Assembly (NCBI RefSeq): GCF_024055715.1
Contig: NZ_JAMXMV010000001.1
Coordinates: 124,001 to 188,000, forward strand
Direction of reading: 5' to 3'
DNA: 64,000 nt
From: Actinoallomurus soli
GTDB taxonomy: Bacteria; Actinomycetota; Actinomycetes; Streptosporangiales; Streptosporangiaceae
Position numbers and translations under genes: made by a program
In this document: positions 62,065 to 64,000 of the stretch, one piece after another
Layout: each line of letters begins with the position of its first letter
How positions within the stretch are numbered: the stretch's first letter is position 1
Notes under the pieces: generated by a model
Told to the model about the DNA's origin: nothing
What the model saw: the letters and a program-made list of their open reading frames with translations, nothing else
Database searches by the model: none

Positions 62065-62436
62065 ATGCTCACCCCCATCGCCTACGGGCTCGCCATCGTC
62101 CTCGTCGTCCTGGTGCTGATCATCGGGCTGCGCTTCCTGCTGGCGCCGCGCGCCGCCGCCGCGGGCTACGGTGTGCCGGCCAAAGAGCACGGAGACTCCG
62201 CGTACCTGACGATCAAGGGGCTGCGCGACTTCACCTACGGCGTCCTCGGCGCGGCCCTGCTCGCGTTCTCCAGCGCCCATGCGGTCGGCTGGTACATGCT
62301 GGTCGTCGCGATCGCCCCGCTGGGCGACACCCTCATCGTCCTGCGCCACGGCGGAACCAAGGCGACGGCGTTCGGCATCCACTTCGCCACCGCCGTGATG
62401 GTGCTCATCAGCGCCGCCCTGCTGTTCGCCGTCTGA
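62065..62436 (+). CDS. DUF4267 membrane protein
   Basis: A 123-residue protein with four hydrophobic segments and the DUF4267 pattern LAPRAAAAGYGVP and YLTIKGLRDFTYGVLGAALL. Such proteins are common targets of adjacent TetR repressors in actinobacteria; the function is unknown. The start is ATG 62065 with GGAGAG upstream. Confidence 0.85.
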   Translation: MLTPIAYGLAIVLVVLVLIIGLRFLLAPRAAAAGYGVPAKEHGDSAYLTIKGLRDFTYGVLGAALLAFSSAHAVGWYMLVVAIAPLGDTLIVLRHGGTKATAFGIHFATAVMVLISAALLFAV

Positions 62437-62461
62437 GCACCCACGTGCCCGCGAACAACGC

Positions 62462-62502
62462 CGCCGAGGATTCCGTGGCTCCCGCCACGAAGATCCTCGG
62501 CG
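62462..62502. terminator. Bidirectional terminator palindrome, copy 2
   Basis: CGCCGAGGAT and ATCCTCGGCG enclose a second perfect stem CGTGGC-TCCC-GCCACG. The outer arms equal those at 25566-25607. It lies between convergent DUF4267 and M48 genes. Confidence 0.75.
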
Positions 62503-62503
62503 C

Positions 62504-64000
62504 TCAGCGAAGCGGACCGGAGCCGGGCACCGGGCCCATTCCCCCGGGTGCCGGGGGCACGGCGCCCGGACCCGGGATCGCGCCGCCCGGCGCCGCGCCG
62601 GTCGGAGCGGGGTCCGGCACCGGGGCGGCCACCGGGGTGATGCCCACGCGGAGCAGGCCCTCGTACAGGGCGTTGACCTGACCGGGGTCGTCGACCGCCC
62701 GCCGTACGAGGTCGGTCAGGTCGACCTCGGCGCCGTCGGCGTCGCGCAGGCGGGCGATGTCGGACCAGGAGAAGACGTAACGGGCGCGGCCCGCCTGGAT
62801 GAGCAGGCCCTCGAAGGCGCGGGCGACGACCCGCGCCACCAGGGCGGGGGTGTCGTCGCCCTGCCAGCCCGCCATCCGGAGGCGGGTGCCGAGGTCGCCG
62901 GCGCCGCCTCCGGCGAGGATCCGCAGGACCGTGTCGACCGTCGGCTGCGGCGTGTTCGCCGCCTGCGCGGCGGCGGTGAAGACGTCCTTCATCGCCTCGG
63001 CGTTCGCTCCGGTGTACAGGCCCCGCTCGACGATCTGCGGCCAGTCCAGCACGGGCAGGCGCAGCGCCTCTTCGGTGAGCATCGACGCCTGCGTCGCCAG
63101 CGCGGCGCGCTGCGGGTCGGCGAGCAGCGCCAGCGCCGGGCGGGAGTCGGGACGGGCGGCGGGCTCCGGCAGCGTCGCGATCGCGGCGAGGCGCTCGGCC
63201 AGACTCGGGTGCGAGTCGTACGGCGAGCGTTCCTCGGGCGAGTTCACGACCTTGGCGAGCTCCTCCTGCCGGCCCGGCTCCCGCAGCAGCGTGTAGAACC
63301 CGGCGAACAGGTCCGCAGGGCGGGCCTGGGCCGGTCCGATCAGCGAGCAGTACGAGGCGAGGTAGAAGTTCCAGGCCGCCGCGCTCGCCCGTACCTTCCG
63401 CAGGGCGTCGCCCATCGGCCGCCGCCCGGAGACGGCGACGGCCGCGGCGTCGGCCTCCAGCTCCTGCCGCCGGGACACCGCCTGCGACACGCGCAGGTAC
63501 AGCGTGGCGTACAGCAGGAAGATCGTGCGGATGACGGCGTGGTTCCGCAGCCCTTCGATGGTCCTGATCAGCGACGTACGGCCCCGGTAGGTGATGCCGC
63601 CGAGGCGGGTGTGCGATCCGCTGTAGTGCCCGAGCTCGTGGCAGAGCACCGCGCGCATCTCGTCGGCGGTCAGGCTGAGCATGAGCGGGATGCCGATGTA
63701 CATGGAGCGCCGTCCCGGGATGAGACCGAGGAGCCGGGTGTTCTCGCTGACGGCGGCGTTCACGTCGGGGACGAGGCGGATCTCGTCGGGCACCCGGGTC
63801 CGCACCTGGTGGGCGAGCTCGGCGACCGTGCGCCACAACTCCGGCTCGTCGCGGGGGGACACCGCGACGCCGGGCTCCTCCTCGTGCCTGCGGCGGCCGA
63901 CGACGAAGACGCCGCGCAGCATCGCCAGGACGCCGAACGTGGCCAGCGCAGCGACCTTGAAACCGCCCGCGTGGCCGTACTTCACCGCGTAGAAGTCGAA
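62504..64000 (-). CDS. M48-family metalloprotease, 5' end outside the window
   Basis: At least 498 residues of an M48 (HtpX/CAAX-protease-like) membrane metalloprotease. It has MRAVLCHELGHYSGSHTRLGG (zinc motif HELGH) and the third-ligand region with LEADAAAVAVSG (ELEAD). Helical segments occur around IRTIFLLYATLYLR and near the N-terminus (VAALATFGVLAMLRGVF). The C-terminal tail is Pro/Gly-rich (PAPGGMGPVPGSG). The frame continues past position 64000 (FDFYAVKYGHAGG), so the GTG at 63985 is internal. Confidence 0.9.
   Translation of the reverse strand, partial: FDFYAVKYGHAGGFKVAALATFGVLAMLRGVFVVGRRRHEEEPGVAVSPRDEPELWRTVAELAHQVRTRVPDEIRLVPDVNAAVSENTRLLGLIPGRRSMYIGIPLMLSLTADEMRAVLCHELGHYSGSHTRLGGITYRGRTSLIRTIEGLRNHAVIRTIFLLYATLYLRVSQAVSRRQELEADAAAVAVSGRRPMGDALRKVRASAAAWNFYLASYCSLIGPAQARPADLFAGFYTLLREPGRQEELAKVVNSPEERSPYDSHPSLAERLAAIATLPEPAARPDSRPALALLADPQRAALATQASMLTEEALRLPVLDWPQIVERGLYTGANAEAMKDVFTAAAQAANTPQPTVDTVLRILAGGGAGDLGTRLRMAGWQGDDTPALVARVVARAFEGLLIQAGRARYVFSWSDIARLRDADGAEVDLTDLVRRAVDDPGQVNALYEGLLRVGITPVAAPVPDPAPTGAAPGGAIPGPGAVPPAPGGMGPVPGSGPLR

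Overview
The window is GC-rich (roughly 70% or more over most of its length), uses GTG and TTG starts freely, and carries an actinobacterial gene set: HrcA/CIRCE control, two F420-type oxidoreductases, SecDF, an XRE-DUF397 pair, mycosin and WXG-like proteins, and CBM2/FN3 chitinases. The order lepA, hemW, hrcA-dnaJ, rsmE, HIT, phoH-ybeY-CBS-era, leuA, recO-uppS, zur/znu, glyS, ppdK resembles Streptosporangiales; Thermomonosporaceae (Actinomadura or Actinoallomurus-like) is my best guess, made from gene content only.

Layout. 1-10.8 kb: the 3' part of lepA, an F420 luciferase-like oxidoreductase, an RsbW-like kinase, hemW, two DUF4870 membrane proteins, DUF3097, an MBL hydrolase, then the CIRCE-hrcA-dnaJ heat-shock unit and rsmE. 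11-19.7 kb: a sigma factor coupled to a likely anti-sigma factor, HIT, the phoH-ybeY-CBS-deaminase-like-era RNA/ribosome cluster, a zinc-ribbon/TerB protein and dimethylargininase. 19.7-25.4 kb: leuA behind a Leu-rich leader peptide and attenuator-like hairpins, an intracellular M4 protease coupled to its emfourin inhibitor, recO and uppS. 25.8-31.2 kb: an MFS exporter divergent from a LysR regulator, then the znuA-znuC-znuB-zur operon with a Zur box over its promoter. 31.2-33.2 kb: small genes and a DUF1906 glycosidase-like protein.

33.3-38.7 kb is a distinct island of visibly lower GC. It encodes WXG-like and PPE/EspB-like proteins, a mycosin protease, two YbaB/EbfC proteins, an EspC-like protein, a WAG-motif protein and a DUF3558 lipoprotein, but no EccB/C/D/E core. 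It is the best candidate here for an undescribed system. After it come glyS, a catabolic operon (MHS permease, acyl-CoA ligase, enoyl-CoA hydratase) divergent from its LysR regulator, an XRE/DUF397/ATP-binding module next to a decayed ATPase, a fused secDF that seems to begin with ATT, GH15, ppdK, a YdcF-like protein, and two tandem GH18 chitinases sharing an identical 566-bp CBM2-FN3 block. A TetR/DUF4267 pair and a truncated M48 protease close the window.

Cross-cutting signals are many leaderless-type promoters (a -10-like hexamer 6-7 nt before GTG/ATG), a related small insertion at the ends of recO and phoH/ybeY flanked by short direct repeats, and a shared bidirectional terminator palindrome at two convergent junctions.
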